Below are positions 53,504 through 61,726 of a stretch of DNA of 64,000 nt, in pieces (the stretch's first letter is position 1; every line of letters starts with the position of its first letter). The translations under genes were made by a program, and so were the position numbers. The notes beneath the pieces were generated by a model. That model did no database searches. It had not been told where the DNA came from and saw only the letters and a program-made list of their open reading frames with translations. The DNA is taken from assembly GCF_004328705.1 (NCBI RefSeq), contig NZ_CP035319.1, positions 4,588,001 through 4,652,000 of the forward strand. Reading direction: 5' to 3'. The stretch is from Rhodococcus sp. ABRD24 (lineage in GTDB: Bacteria; Actinomycetota; Actinomycetes; Mycobacteriales; Mycobacteriaceae).

Positions 53504-55576
53504 CTAGGTTCGGCGGCGTAGTGCGAAGGTTGCCGCTACTGCGATTCCGGCTCCGACGACTCCGCCGATGAGCAGCGGAAGGATCCACGCGGTGACGTCG
53601 GTCAACGCGTCGGCAAGATTGCGGATCGCAGGGGAAGCGGCGTTCGCGTCGTCCGACGAGGCGTTGCCGTCACCGTTCGAGCCGCCGTCGGCCGCCGTCA
53701 GTGCTGCTGATGCAGCCTTGTCGGCATTGGGTGCGTTGGGGTCGTCACCGAAGCTGACGGGCGTCTGGGTGTCCTGGCTGCGGTCGCTCGAACCGTGCGC
53801 TGCGATCGTGTAGATCGAGCACGGATTCTTGGTGCAGTCCGAGTCGCCCTTGACGGCCTGCACCTTCATGGTGGTCGACCATGCGCCGTTCTTGATCCCG
53901 CTCGGCGTGATGAACGCCGTGGTCATCCAAGCGCCGGCATCGGTGGTGGTGAACTTGTTCTCCTGGATCAGTCCGACGTAGATGCCGGGAGGTGCACCTG
54001 AGAATCCGGTGCCCGCGATCGTGATCTGGTCGCCTTCGATCTTCAGGCCCTTGGCCTTCGAGAGTGTAACGGCCGCAGTCTTTGCGATGCCGGGACCGCC
54101 GGCGGCATTCAGCACGGGCGGGGCGGTGACGGTGCCCGGTGCGACGCTGCCGACGAAGCTCACCGGGGTCTTGGTGTCCTGGCTGCGGTCCGAAGAACCG
54201 TGGGCCATGACGGTGTAGATCGAACACGCATTCTTGATGCAGTCGAAGGCACCCTGGTTCGCGATCAGTTCCACGGGCAGTGACCAATGACCACCGGAGA
54301 TCTGCTCCGGCTTGATGAATGCCGAAGTCATCCACACAGAGGCGTCGGCTGCGGAGAACACGTTGTCCTGAACGAGGCCGACGTAGAGGCCAGGCGCGGC
54401 GCCGGAGAAGCCGGAACCGGAGACAGTGACCGTCTCACCGGACGGGTTGATGCCGCTCGCCTTCGACAGCGACACCGCCAGGTTGCTGTTGGCCGTGAAC
54501 GTGGTGCCGGGAGCCGCGCCGGCCGCGCCGGGACCGGTTGTGGCTCCGCCCGCGCTGGTCTCGCCGCCACCGGTGAGCGGTGGCGCGGTGCCGACGAAGC
54601 TGATCGGGGTCTTGGTGTCCTGGCTGCGGTCGCTCGAGCCGTGTGCTGCGAGCGTGTAGAGGGCGCAAGTGTTGTTGATGCAGTCGCCGCCGGGAAACGC
54701 GCCAAGGACGTCGATCTTGGTCGAGAAGGAACCGCCCGGCATGTCGGACGGCTTGATGTACTTCGTACCGTAGAAAGCCGAGGCGTCGGTCGACGAGTAC
54801 CGGTTCGTCTGGGCGATACCGACATAGATGCCCATGCCTGCGGTCGAGAAACCGCTGCCGCGCACGGTGATCGAGTCCCCCGCCGCATTGAGTCCGCTGG
54901 TCTTGTCGGTGTCGACACGGGGTCCGCCGCCGGTTGTCTGAGATGTGGTCGGCGGTTTGGTGGTGGTGGTCGGCGGTTTGGTGGTGGTCGGCGTGGTGGT
55001 GGTCGGCGGTTTGGTGGTGGTCGGCGTGGTGGTGGTCGGCGTGGTGGTGGTCGGTGGAATGGTGGTGGTCGGTGCGGTGGTGGTCGGTGGTTTGGTGGTG
55101 GTGGTGGTCGGGTGCGCCGCGAATGTCACCGGGGTCTTGGTGTCCTGGGTTCGGTCCGGTGAGCCGTGCGCTGCGACGGTGTAGATCGAGCACGCATTCT
55201 CGATGCAGTCGAACGAGTCCTTGATGGCCACGACATCGACGCGGGTAGTCCAGGAGCCGCTCTTGATTTCGGCCGCCCTGATCCACGCCTGGGTAATCCA
55301 GACGCTGCCGTCAGTGGTCGAGAACTTGTCGTCCTGGACGAGGCCGACGTAGATGCCGGCGCCGGCGCCCGAGAACCCGGTGCCCGAGATGTCGATCTTG
55401 TCACCGTCCTTCAGGCCGGTCTTCTTGGACACTGTTGTGACCGGCGTACTGGAAGCGGTTTGGGTGGCGCCACTGTCACCTGAGGTATCGGGGGCGGCAA
55501 TGGCGAGGCCCATCGGCGTCGTCACTGCCATGGCGACCGCGATGGTCGCGAAAGCAGCCCTGGTCAACGCGCGCAT
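53504..55576 (-). CDS. Surface-anchored protein with four neocarzinostatin-like repeats and a Thr/Pro linker, iron-box controlled
   Basis: A 690-residue protein. A signal peptide (1-28), repeat 1 (48-153), a Thr/Pro/Lys linker (155-219), repeats 2 (220-328), 3 (367-474) and 4 (501-609), then a membrane span at about 663-685 and the tail RRRT. Repeats share GSGFSGA..G-I-Y-V-G, a Cys pair as DC-x4-C, and AHGSSDRSQDTKTP. There is no LPxTG, so it is held by the C-terminal helix with the linker reaching through the wall. Two overlapping IdeR-like boxes precede it. It is a paralogue of the 52392 protein. Function unknown. Confidence 0.75.
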   Translation of the reverse strand: MRALTRAAFATIAVAMAVTTPMGLAIAAPDTSGDSGATQTASSTPVTTVSKKTGLKDGDKIDISGTGFSGAGAGIYVGLVQDDKFSTTDGSVWITQAWIRAAEIKSGSWTTRVDVVAIKDSFDCIENACSIYTVAAHGSPDRTQDTKTPVTFAAHPTTTTTKPPTTTAPTTTIPPTTTTPTTTTPTTTKPPTTTTPTTTKPPTTTTKPPTTSQTTGGGPRVDTDKTSGLNAAGDSITVRGSGFSTAGMGIYVGIAQTNRYSSTDASAFYGTKYIKPSDMPGGSFSTKIDVLGAFPGGDCINNTCALYTLAAHGSSDRSQDTKTPISFVGTAPPLTGGGETSAGGATTGPGAAGAAPGTTFTANSNLAVSLSKASGINPSGETVTVSGSGFSGAAPGLYVGLVQDNVFSAADASVWMTSAFIKPEQISGGHWSLPVELIANQGAFDCIKNACSIYTVMAHGSSDRSQDTKTPVSFVGSVAPGTVTAPPVLNAAGGPGIAKTAAVTLSKAKGLKIEGDQITIAGTGFSGAPPGIYVGLIQENKFTTTDAGAWMTTAFITPSGIKNGAWSTTMKVQAVKGDSDCTKNPCSIYTIAAHGSSDRSQDTQTPVSFGDDPNAPNADKAASAALTAADGGSNGDGNASSDDANAASPAIRNLADALTDVTAWILPLLIGGVVGAGIAVAATFALRRRT

Positions 55577-55618
55577 CTTCCTTCTTCCTGGTTACGGCCG
55601 CAATAGCGGCACCTCTAA

Positions 55619-55652
55619 TTAGGTGAGCCTAGGGTAACTAAAGCAAACCTAA
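55619..55652. promoter_or_regulatory. Two overlapping IdeR/DtxR-like iron boxes
   Basis: TTAGGTGAGCCTAGGGTAA (55619-55637) matches the DtxR consensus at about 15 of 19 positions. GTAACTAAAGCAAACCTAA (55634-55652) has an intact right half and a weaker left half. They lie 43-76 bp upstream of the four-repeat surface protein. No other candidate target faces them except the distant proS. Confidence 0.65.
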
Positions 55653-55770
55653 GTTACCGCACCTTCGTCGAATCTGGTGTGCCCGACATTTCGGAGACCG
55701 TGCCCGTCGCCTGGAGTGCGGCTGGTCGACTCGACGTGGGGAGCCGCAGATCCCTCGCTTGCATGACGGT

Positions 55771-55875
55771 CAACCGCTGTGCCGTCGATCGGTTTCGCAA
55801 GCTCAACCGCTGTGCCCTCGATCGGTTTCGCAAGCTCAACCGCTGTGCCCTCGATCGGTTTCGCAAGCTCAACCG
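55771..55875. repeat. 33-bp direct tandem repeat, three copies plus a 6-bp partial
   Basis: Units begin CAACCGCTGTGCC, contain TCGATCGGTTTCGCAAGCT, and start at 55771, 55804 and 55837; a fourth begins at 55870 and breaks off after CAACCG. Copies 2 and 3 are identical and copy 1 differs at one base (GCCGTC versus GCCCTC). With no spacers it is not a CRISPR. The array ends 16 bp before the proS GTG. A 33-bp unit keeps all frames open, which explains the repetitive ORFs here. Confidence 0.9.
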
Positions 55876-55891
55876 ACTAGGCTGCTAATTC

Positions 55892-57637
55892 GTGATCACC
55901 CGTATGTCGCACCTGTTCCTCCGCACCCTCCGCGACGACCCGGCCGACGCCGAGGTCGCCAGTCACAAGCTGCTGGTCCGCGCCGGCTACGTGAGGCGCA
56001 TCGCCCCAGGCGTGTACTCGTGGCTGCCGCTGGGTCTGCGCGTGCTGCGTGAGGTGGAGCGTGTGGTCCGCGAGGAGATGAATGCGATGGGTGGGCAGGA
56101 GATCCTGCTCCCCGCGCTGCTGCCGCGCGATCCCTACGAGACGTCGAACCGCTGGACCGAGTATGGCGCCAGCCTGTTCCGCCTCAAGGATCGCAAGGGC
56201 AACGACTACATGCTCGGCCCCACACACGAGGAGCTCTTCGCGCTCACCGTCAAGGGTGAGTACAACTCCTACAAGGACTTCCCGGTCACCCTTTATCAGG
56301 TGCAGACGAAGTATCGCGACGAGGAGCGTCCGCGCGCTGGCATCCTGCGCGGCCGCGAGTTCGTGATGAAGGACTCGTATTCGTTCGACCTCACCGACGA
56401 GGGCCTGGCGGCGTCCTATCAGGCGCACCGCGACACCTACGAGCGGATCCTGGCCCGGCTCGGCGTCAAGTACGTCATTGTCTCGGCGACCTCGGGTGCG
56501 ATGGGCGGCAGTGCCTCGGAGGAGTTCCTCGCCGAGAGCGCAATCGGCGAGGATACCTACGTCCGCTGCCTCGAGTCCGGCTATGCCGCCAACGTTGAAG
56601 CTGTCAAAACCCTTGCCCCCGAGCCGATTCCGTTTGACGGTCTGCCCGAGGCGAAGGTGCACGACACCCCCGGCACCGAGACCATCGACACCCTCGTCGA
56701 GTGGGCCAACGGCGCAGACCTGGGCCGGACGGTGACCGCCGCGGACACCCTGAAGAACATCATGGTCAAGTCCCGCGTGCCCGGTGGCGAATGGGAGCTG
56801 CTCGCGATCGGCATCCCCGGTGACCGCGAAGTCGACGAGAAGCGCCTCGAGGCCGCACTCGAGCCGGCCGAGTACGTGCTCATCACAGAGACGGACTTCA
56901 AGAACAATCCTTTCCTCGTCAAGGGTTATATCGGTCCGAAGGCGCTGCAGGAGAACGGCGTCCGCTACCTCGTCGACCCACGCGTCGTGGACGGCACTAG
57001 CTGGATCACCGGCGCCGACGAAGAAGGTAAGCACTTCGTGGGCCTGGTCGCCGGACGCGACTTCACCCCGGACGGCACCATCGAGGCCGCCGAGGTGCGC
57101 GACGGCGACCCGTCGCCCGACGGAGCCGGAGCTCTCGTTGCCGCCCGCGGCATCGAGGTCGGGCACGTATTCCAGCTGGGCCGCAAATACACCGACGTCT
57201 TCGGCGTCGACGTGCTCGGCGAGAACGGCAAGCCGGTCCGCCCGACCATGGGCTCGTACGGCATCGGCATCTCGCGTCTGGTCGCGGTCATCGCCGAGCA
57301 GCACCACGACGACAAGGGGCTGCGCTGGCCCGCCGAGGTCACCCCATTCGATGTGCACCTCGTGGTCGCGAACAAGGACGACGCCGCCCGTGAAGGCGCC
57401 GAGGCCCTGGCCGCCGAGCTGGACAAGTCCCGCGTTGAGGTCCTGTTCGACGATCGCAAGGCGTCACCCGGTGTGAAGTTCAAGGACTCCGAGCTGATCG
57501 GCATCCCGCTCGTCGTCGTTGTGGGCCGCGGCTTCGCCGACGGCAAGGTGGAGTTGCGCGATCGGTTCACCGGCGAATCCCGTGAGGTCGCCGTCGAGAG
57601 CGCGCTCGCCGAGATCCTCACCGCGATTCGGGGCTGA
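55892..57637 (+). CDS. proS: Prolyl-tRNA synthetase
   Basis: A 581-residue class II synthetase of the bacterial type. Motif 1 region is [20 protein letters not shown], motif 2 [20 protein letters not shown] and motif 3 [18 protein letters not shown]. The editing domain (about 220-410) is inserted between motifs 2 and 3, and the C-terminal anticodon-binding domain starts at about 480 ([12 protein letters not shown]). Starts at GTG 55892 or ATG 55904 are both possible. The 33-bp repeats end just ahead of the start. Confidence 0.96.
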   Translation: MITRMSHLFLRTLRDDPADAEVASHKLLVRAGYVRRIAPGVYSWLPLGLRVLREVERVVREEMNAMGGQEILLPALLPRDPYETSNRWTEYGASLFRLKDRKGNDYMLGPTHEELFALTVKGEYNSYKDFPVTLYQVQTKYRDEERPRAGILRGREFVMKDSYSFDLTDEGLAASYQAHRDTYERILARLGVKYVIVSATSGAMGGSASEEFLAESAIGEDTYVRCLESGYAANVEAVKTLAPEPIPFDGLPEAKVHDTPGTETIDTLVEWANGADLGRTVTAADTLKNIMVKSRVPGGEWELLAIGIPGDREVDEKRLEAALEPAEYVLITETDFKNNPFLVKGYIGPKALQENGVRYLVDPRVVDGTSWITGADEEGKHFVGLVAGRDFTPDGTIEAAEVRDGDPSPDGAGALVAARGIEVGHVFQLGRKYTDVFGVDVLGENGKPVRPTMGSYGIGISRLVAVIAEQHHDDKGLRWPAEVTPFDVHLVVANKDDAAREGAEALAAELDKSRVEVLFDDRKASPGVKFKDSELIGIPLVVVVGRGFADGKVELRDRFTGESREVAVESALAEILTAIRG

Positions 57638-57852
57638 CACCGAACCGCGCGCTGCCGCGCGGATGTCACGCCATAGCGACGATGGGCTGCGAGAACCCGG
57701 CAGATGTGATCAGTGGGCGTCTACACCAGACGGGGTGGGCGGCCACTGATTCGCATTCTTGCGATCGAGCCGGTCTGTCAGGAGTTCGGTTCGGTGGGAG
57801 CGGCGGGCGTTCGCCGGAGCTCCCGCCGCCTACCCCGCTCCTGGTAGGCGGC

Positions 57853-57960
57853 CTATCGACGATCGGATTCCTCGAACACCGAGCGATAGATGGCGTAGCC
57901 GAAGAACCAGAGCGTCATGGCTACGCATAGCGCGAGAAGAATGTCGAAGAAGACCACCAT
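57853..57960 (-). CDS. 35-residue single-span membrane micro-protein
   Basis: MVVFFDILLALCVAMTLWFF continues GYAIYRSVFEESDRR: one hydrophobic helix and a charged cytoplasmic-type tail. GGAG lies 7 nt before the ATG. It is divergent from a TetR gene 63 bp away, and two copies of TCTCC-N4-GGAGA lie between them, so it is the likely regulated partner. The 215-base gap to proS shows nothing else. No family recognised. Confidence 0.6.
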   Translation of the reverse strand: MVVFFDILLALCVAMTLWFFGYAIYRSVFEESDRR

Positions 57961-57983
57961 CGGATGCTCCGATCCCAAGAATT

Positions 57984-58030
57984 TCTCCGCGTGGAGAGGA
58001 CTGCATCACGATAGACTCTCCACATGGAGA
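57984..58030. promoter_or_regulatory. Paired operators for the TetR regulator
   Basis: TCTCCGCGTGGAGA (57984-57997) and TCTCCACATGGAGA (58017-58030) share identical TCTCC/GGAGA arms and are 33 bp apart, three helical turns. The second covers the TetR start codon, indicating autorepression; the first sits before the micro-protein. Confidence 0.75.
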
Positions 58031-58524
58031 AGTCCACGCGAGATTCGCTGCTCGACGCCGGGTTGGAACTGCTCGGCAGAGTCGGGTTCCGGGGCTGGTC
58101 GATGCGAGGTGTCGAAGACGAGGCCGGCGTCCCTCACGGCAGCGCACGTCATCACTTCACGAACCAGCGCGGTCTGGTCCTGGCGATGGTCCGACACCTA
58201 CTCGATGGAGACATCCCCGCCGTGGGCGAGACTCCACATCAGCAGATTGCACGGTGGCTCGGCGACGAGGCAGGAAGAACCAGGGCGCGCTACGAACTCG
58301 TTGTCGCGTCATTCCACGACGCCGAGCTCGCTGCCGAACTGGTTCGCGGCCGGGACCACCTCGTTGCCGTTCTGTGCGAACGCGGCTTTGCGCACACCGA
58401 TGCTTCCGGGCTCGTAACCGCGCTGGACGGAATGGTGCTCGACGCGCTGCTTCGGCGACTCCCGGCTCACGAGGTCGACCCACAGCGGGTCATTGATCGA
58501 TTCTCGCCGGCCGCGCAGCAGTAG
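58024..58524 (+). CDS. TetR-family transcriptional regulator
   Basis: A 166-residue short TetR protein. The helix-turn-helix is WSMRGVEDEAGVPHGSARHH, followed by FTNQRGLVLAMV. The C-terminal domain of about 110 residues is small for the family. Its ATG lies inside an operator copy. The divergent partner encodes a 35-residue membrane protein. The inducer is unknown. Confidence 0.85.
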   Translation: MEKSTRDSLLDAGLELLGRVGFRGWSMRGVEDEAGVPHGSARHHFTNQRGLVLAMVRHLLDGDIPAVGETPHQQIARWLGDEAGRTRARYELVVASFHDAELAAELVRGRDHLVAVLCERGFAHTDASGLVTALDGMVLDALLRRLPAHEVDPQRVIDRFSPAAQQ

Positions 58525-58683
58525 GGGCCGGTTACTGCATCAGCCCGCACGCGCATCGGAGCGAGATGAGTCCTGACCCACTGATGCAGGCGGACGGCCT
58601 CGTTGCCTGCTGTCCCGTGAGATGAAGCCCGCCGGACGCCCGCATCTCTCGCGACGTGCCCCCTGCATCCTGTCGGGCTGTGG

Positions 58684-58958
58684 GTGTGTTCAGCTGCATG
58701 TATGGGGTGGGCTACGCGGGAGATCGGTATTGCGTCCGGAGTAGGCGCTGCCGCGGCGGGGGTCGAGAGCGTGCGTGCCGAGCTTGGCGGAGCGACGTTG
58801 GTGGCGGGGTTCTTCGTGTGGAGCGTGCTGGCTTCCGCGATGCCCGGGGCGTCGTTCTCAGCGGGTGGCAGTGGGTTCCTGGGATCTCGGTGGTGTGTGC
58901 TGTGGTGACATACGTGTGCACGGTGTTCCTGGCGCCGGTAGAGGGGGCGGTTCCATGA
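58684..58958 (+). pseudogene. Small two-span membrane protein broken by a 1-base deletion
   Basis: One frame reads MGWATREIGIASGVGAAAAG (ATG 58702), then LVAGFFVWSVLASAMPG and GGSGFL. The adjacent frame then gives GISVVCAVVTYVCTVFLAPV EGAVP and a stop overlapping the next ATG as ATGA. One base lost near 58880 explains the break; a sequencing error would look the same. It is the first of a chain of overlapping small genes. Confidence 0.4.
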
Positions 58959-59347
58959 GGTCGATGTGGTGGCACGGCGCGGCGTCGAAGCTGGAGGCGG
59001 GGGCTCCGTTCGTCATGTTGGCGCTGTGGCTCTATCTGGGCGGACAGTTCGTCAACGTTGTCGTGATGACGCCATCTGCGTGGAACTGGTTCTCGCTGGG
59101 GCTGTGGGTGTTCGTCGTGATCGGCACTAGCTGGCAATGCGTGAACGTGATCCGCCGACGCGTGGGCACACCGGCTCTGCCGGTCGTGGCGCCGGACACG
59201 GTCTCAACTGCAGACGTGGAAGCTGCGATCGCTTCGACTCCGAACAGGGTTTCGGCGATAAGGGCGGTGAGGGAACGACACCCAGGTCTCGGGCTGAAGG
59301 CTGCTGTCGATCTGGTCGACGCGGCCCTCGACGCGAGAAACGAATGA
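58955..59347 (+). CDS. Membrane protein with a ribosomal L7/L12-like C-terminal domain
   Basis: A 130-residue protein. Two membrane spans (about 20-38 LEAGAPFVMLALWLYLGGQF and 46-62 WFSLGLWVFVVIGT) are followed by a cytoplasmic domain ending ISAIRAVRERHPGLGLKAAV-like sequence (read: SAIRAVRERHPGLGLKAAV, then DLVDAAL). That matches the IKxVRExTGLGLKEAKxLVD pattern of L7/L12 C-terminal folds seen in several actinobacterial membrane proteins. It overlaps its neighbours on both sides by 4 bp. Confidence 0.6.
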   Translation: MRSMWWHGAASKLEAGAPFVMLALWLYLGGQFVNVVVMTPSAWNWFSLGLWVFVVIGTSWQCVNVIRRRVGTPALPVVAPDTVSTADVEAAIASTPNRVSAIRAVRERHPGLGLKAAVDLVDAALDARNE

Positions 59348-59445
59348 GTGCAACGACTTCCGGTGGATGCGGGGAAGGCGATGTTTCGGCATTCGCGCCA
59401 CTGATCGCCGAAGTTCACCCGAAGCAACGTGGCGGTGCGAGGTGA
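59344..59445 (+). CDS. Very small hypothetical protein (33 aa)
   Basis: MSATTSGGCGEGDVSAFAPL continues to QRGGAR. It overlaps the previous stop (ATGA) and the next start (GTGA). Nothing else supports it; the overlap chain is the main argument. Confidence 0.3.
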   Translation: MSATTSGGCGEGDVSAFAPLIAEVHPKQRGGAR

Positions 59446-59571
59446 TCCGTCGGGCGCACTCGGTGTGGATCGTGATGGCCGTGACAGCCCTCGCAGCATG
59501 CGGGAATGCGCCATTCGAGCCGGCCACGGTCATCCTATCCTCCGGGGAAGCGACTTCGTCAAGTCCGCGCG

Positions 59572-60932
59572 TTGACTCATCAAAGATGCCCGCGTAGGTC
59601 CCATCGTTGACTCATCCGAGAATGCCCGCGTAGCGGCGTGTCGGTCCGGTCGATGCCGGTGGGGGCGGTAGGGCCGGGTGATGGGACTGTCTATGGCGGA
59701 ACGTAAGTCTGTGACGAGGGCGATCGCGACCCGATATGCCCGGGCCGACAGGTCGGGGAAGTCCCGGATTCTCGACGAGTTGTGCGCGACGACGGGGTGG
59801 CATCGTGATCATGCCCGCAGGATGTTGCGGTCTGCTCTGATGCCGCGGGTGGTGCGTCCGCGGGCTCCATGTCCGGTCAAGTATGGTTCGGAAGTTGTTG
59901 CAGCACTGACATTCTGTTGGGCGGTGCTCGGCATGCCGGCAGGGAAGCGTCTTGTCCCGATCCTGCCGGAGCTGGTTCCGGTGTTGCGGCGGTTCGGGGA
60001 ACTCGACATCGACGACGACACCGCGGCGTTGCTGGTGCGGATGTCGGCGGCGACCGTGGATCGGCGGCTGGCCCCGCAGCGCAAGTCGCTCGAACTCAAG
60101 GGTCGCTCGCACACGAAGCCGGGATCGCTGCTCAAGTCGCAGATACCGATCCGGACGTGGGCGCAGTGGGACGATGCGGTGCCGGGGTTCGTGGAGATCG
60201 ATCTGGTCGGTCACGAGGGCGGGAACGCGGTCGGTGAGCATGCGTACACGTTGACGGTGACCGATATCGCCACCGGGTGGACGGAGAACCGGTCGGTGCC
60301 GAACAAGGCCCTCAAGTGGGTGGTCGCGGCGCTCGACGAGATCGCCGGGGTGTTGCCGTTCCCGCTGCTCGGTGTGGACTCCGACAACGGCAGCGAGTTC
60401 ATCGACCATCATCTGCTGGCGTGGTGTGAACGGCGGGAGATCACGTTCACCCGCTCGCGGCCGGGGAACTCGAATGATGGTGCGCACGTCGAGCAGAAGA
60501 ACTGGGCCATCGTGCGTACCGTTGTCGGCTATCTTCGCTACGACACTCCTGCGGAACTTTTGTTACTCAACAAGATTTGGGTTCTGCAATCGAATATGAC
60601 GAACTTCTTCTCGCCGCAGCAGAAGCTGATCTCCAAGGTTCGGGACGGCGCGAAGGTGACCAAGAAGTACGACACCGCGACCACTCCACACCGGCGTGCG
60701 AGCGCTCACCCCGCGGTGACCGCCGACACGAAGGACGCTCTCGATGCGGCCTACGCGAGCGTCAATCCCGCGGCGGTCCAACGACAGATCCAGGCCCTTA
60801 CCGCCGAGTTGATCACCCTCGCCACCAGTAAACGAACACCGACGAAGAAGCCCGGATCCGCCACCACTCCCTCGCGGACATCCACAAATGAGGCAACGAA
60901 TCACGCTTCGCGGGCATCTTGACATGAGGCAA
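59572..60932. mobile_element. Intact insertion sequence with doubled terminal repeats
   Basis: The left end has two direct copies of TTGACTCAT...GATGCCCGCG-type sequence, at 59572 and 59607. The right end has two inverted copies: TTGCCTCATGTCAAGATGCC reads inward from 60932, and TTGCCTCATTTG...ATGTCCGCG from 60895. The element is about 1.36 kb with one transposase. No clear target duplication is seen at the junctions, so the exact borders are tentative. Confidence 0.7.
59678..60922 (+). CDS. DDE-type integrase-core transposase
   Basis: An open 414-residue transposase. An N-terminal helix-turn-helix region (ARADRSGKSRILDELCATTG) precedes the rve-type core. The catalytic acids are in VEIDLVGHEGG (Asp), LLGVDSDNGSEFIDHHL (Asp) and GNSNDGAHVEQKNWAIV (Glu). 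The Lys/Thr/Ser-rich tail is disordered. It resembles integrase-core transposases near IS481/IS3; the exact IS family is uncertain. Starts at GTG 59678, ATG 59681 or ATG 59693. Confidence 0.85.
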   Translation: MMGLSMAERKSVTRAIATRYARADRSGKSRILDELCATTGWHRDHARRMLRSALMPRVVRPRAPCPVKYGSEVVAALTFCWAVLGMPAGKRLVPILPELVPVLRRFGELDIDDDTAALLVRMSAATVDRRLAPQRKSLELKGRSHTKPGSLLKSQIPIRTWAQWDDAVPGFVEIDLVGHEGGNAVGEHAYTLTVTDIATGWTENRSVPNKALKWVVAALDEIAGVLPFPLLGVDSDNGSEFIDHHLLAWCERREITFTRSRPGNSNDGAHVEQKNWAIVRTVVGYLRYDTPAELLLLNKIWVLQSNMTNFFSPQQKLISKVRDGAKVTKKYDTATTPHRRASAHPAVTADTKDALDAAYASVNPAAVQRQIQALTAELITLATSKRTPTKKPGSATTPSRTSTNEATNHASRAS

Positions 60933-61365
60933 CAGGGTCCGAAGCACGCCCTTGATCTCCGCGACGACCTCGATTCCCCCTATGCGGTTGTATGGGAAGG
61001 GTACGAAGTCCTCGATGATCGCACCGTTGCTGTCACAGTTATGTCGGGGCTGCCGGAATGGAGCGCGGCCAGCAGTCACCGAGACAGCGTCAGCAGTGTC
61101 GATCGGAATCACCATCGGTGGTAAGCCCGGTGCCGGCGCCTGCGACGCCGTAGGGATGATCGCGAAGGTGATCGTTCCTCTCCCTTCCCCTTTGAACCAT
61201 CGAGACGTTCTCGACGCGAACTCCTCGAATTGACGGAACCTGCGAGACCGATCTCCCGAGGTCGTTCAGGACCGATCGCTGCGGCCGTCCCGGAAGGACA
61301 GAAGATCCGAGACCAAAACCGCGCGCTCGTATACATTCAGTTGGCTGACAACCGAAGGGGGCATC

Positions 61366-61680
61366 GTGCTGATCGGAGCGTGCGCGGTACTGCTCGGCGT
61401 CGCGTTTCATCTTCTGGGCGCGTGGGTTTCGGCCCGTCAGAACGACCGCCATTCAATGTCGGCTGCCAGTGGCCGATTCGCTGCGTGGCTGTCTCAGTGG
61501 ACGCGCGGCTTGCAGACTGCGGGATGGATACTGAGCATCATCGGCGCGCTGGCCTTCGGCGATGCGATGTCGACATCGCCGGGTGTGAGCATCGCCGTGG
61601 TTGTGGCAGTGCTCGCACTGGTCAACGGCTTGCCGAGTCTTATCGTGACCTTGTTGCACCGGCGAACAGCGCGCGGGTGA
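61366..61680 (+). CDS. Small membrane protein of unknown function
   Basis: A 104-residue protein starting at GTG with AGGGGG upstream. Three hydrophobic segments are visible: LIGACAVLLGVAFHLLGAWV, TAGWILSIIGALAFGDAM and VSIAVVVAVLALVNGLPSLI. It lies 132 bp after the broken lipoprotein and converges on the SDR gene. No family recognised. Confidence 0.55.
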   Translation: MLIGACAVLLGVAFHLLGAWVSARQNDRHSMSAASGRFAAWLSQWTRGLQTAGWILSIIGALAFGDAMSTSPGVSIAVVVAVLALVNGLPSLIVTLLHRRTARG

Positions 61681-61700
61681 TTTCGCCAATTCACTTGCCG

Positions 61701-61726
61701 CGCTGACGGGTCCGGTCGGGTCAGCG
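61701..61726. terminator. Hairpin between convergent genes
   Basis: CGCTGAC pairs with GTCAGCG (7 bp). It lies 20 bp after the small membrane protein and overlaps the last codons of the SDR gene on the other strand. Confidence 0.4.

Larger units (their letters stand above)
59442..61233 (+). pseudogene. Lipoprotein gene interrupted by an insertion sequence
   Basis: The 5' part starts GTG at 59442 and reads IVMAVTALAACGNAPFEPA, a lipobox (ALAAC), up to SSSPRV at 59571. After the IS, from 60933, the frame resumes with LDSPYAVVWEGYEVLDDRTV and AVTVMSGLPE. A frame change at about 61050 leads to PAVTETASAVSIGITIGGK ... CDAVGMIAKVIVPL, ending at 61233. The second half looks like the small exported domain common in actinobacterial lipoproteins. 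The IS and at least one indel disable it. Confidence 0.6.

Noticed and set aside
54934..55224. Plus-strand frames rich in Trp/Val/Ser (repeats like WWSAVWWW and VVVVGGLVVVG)
   Set aside because: They are the antisense of the Thr/Pro linker in the four-repeat surface protein; the low-complexity coding strand forces such frames.
55654..55872. A repetitive Arg/Ser-rich minus-strand protein over the 33-bp repeats
   Set aside because: The unit length is a multiple of three, so it keeps frames open in every phase; no ribosome site and no conserved domain support a protein.
55771..55875. A CRISPR array
   Set aside because: The 33-bp units are directly contiguous with no spacers, and no cas genes occur in the window.
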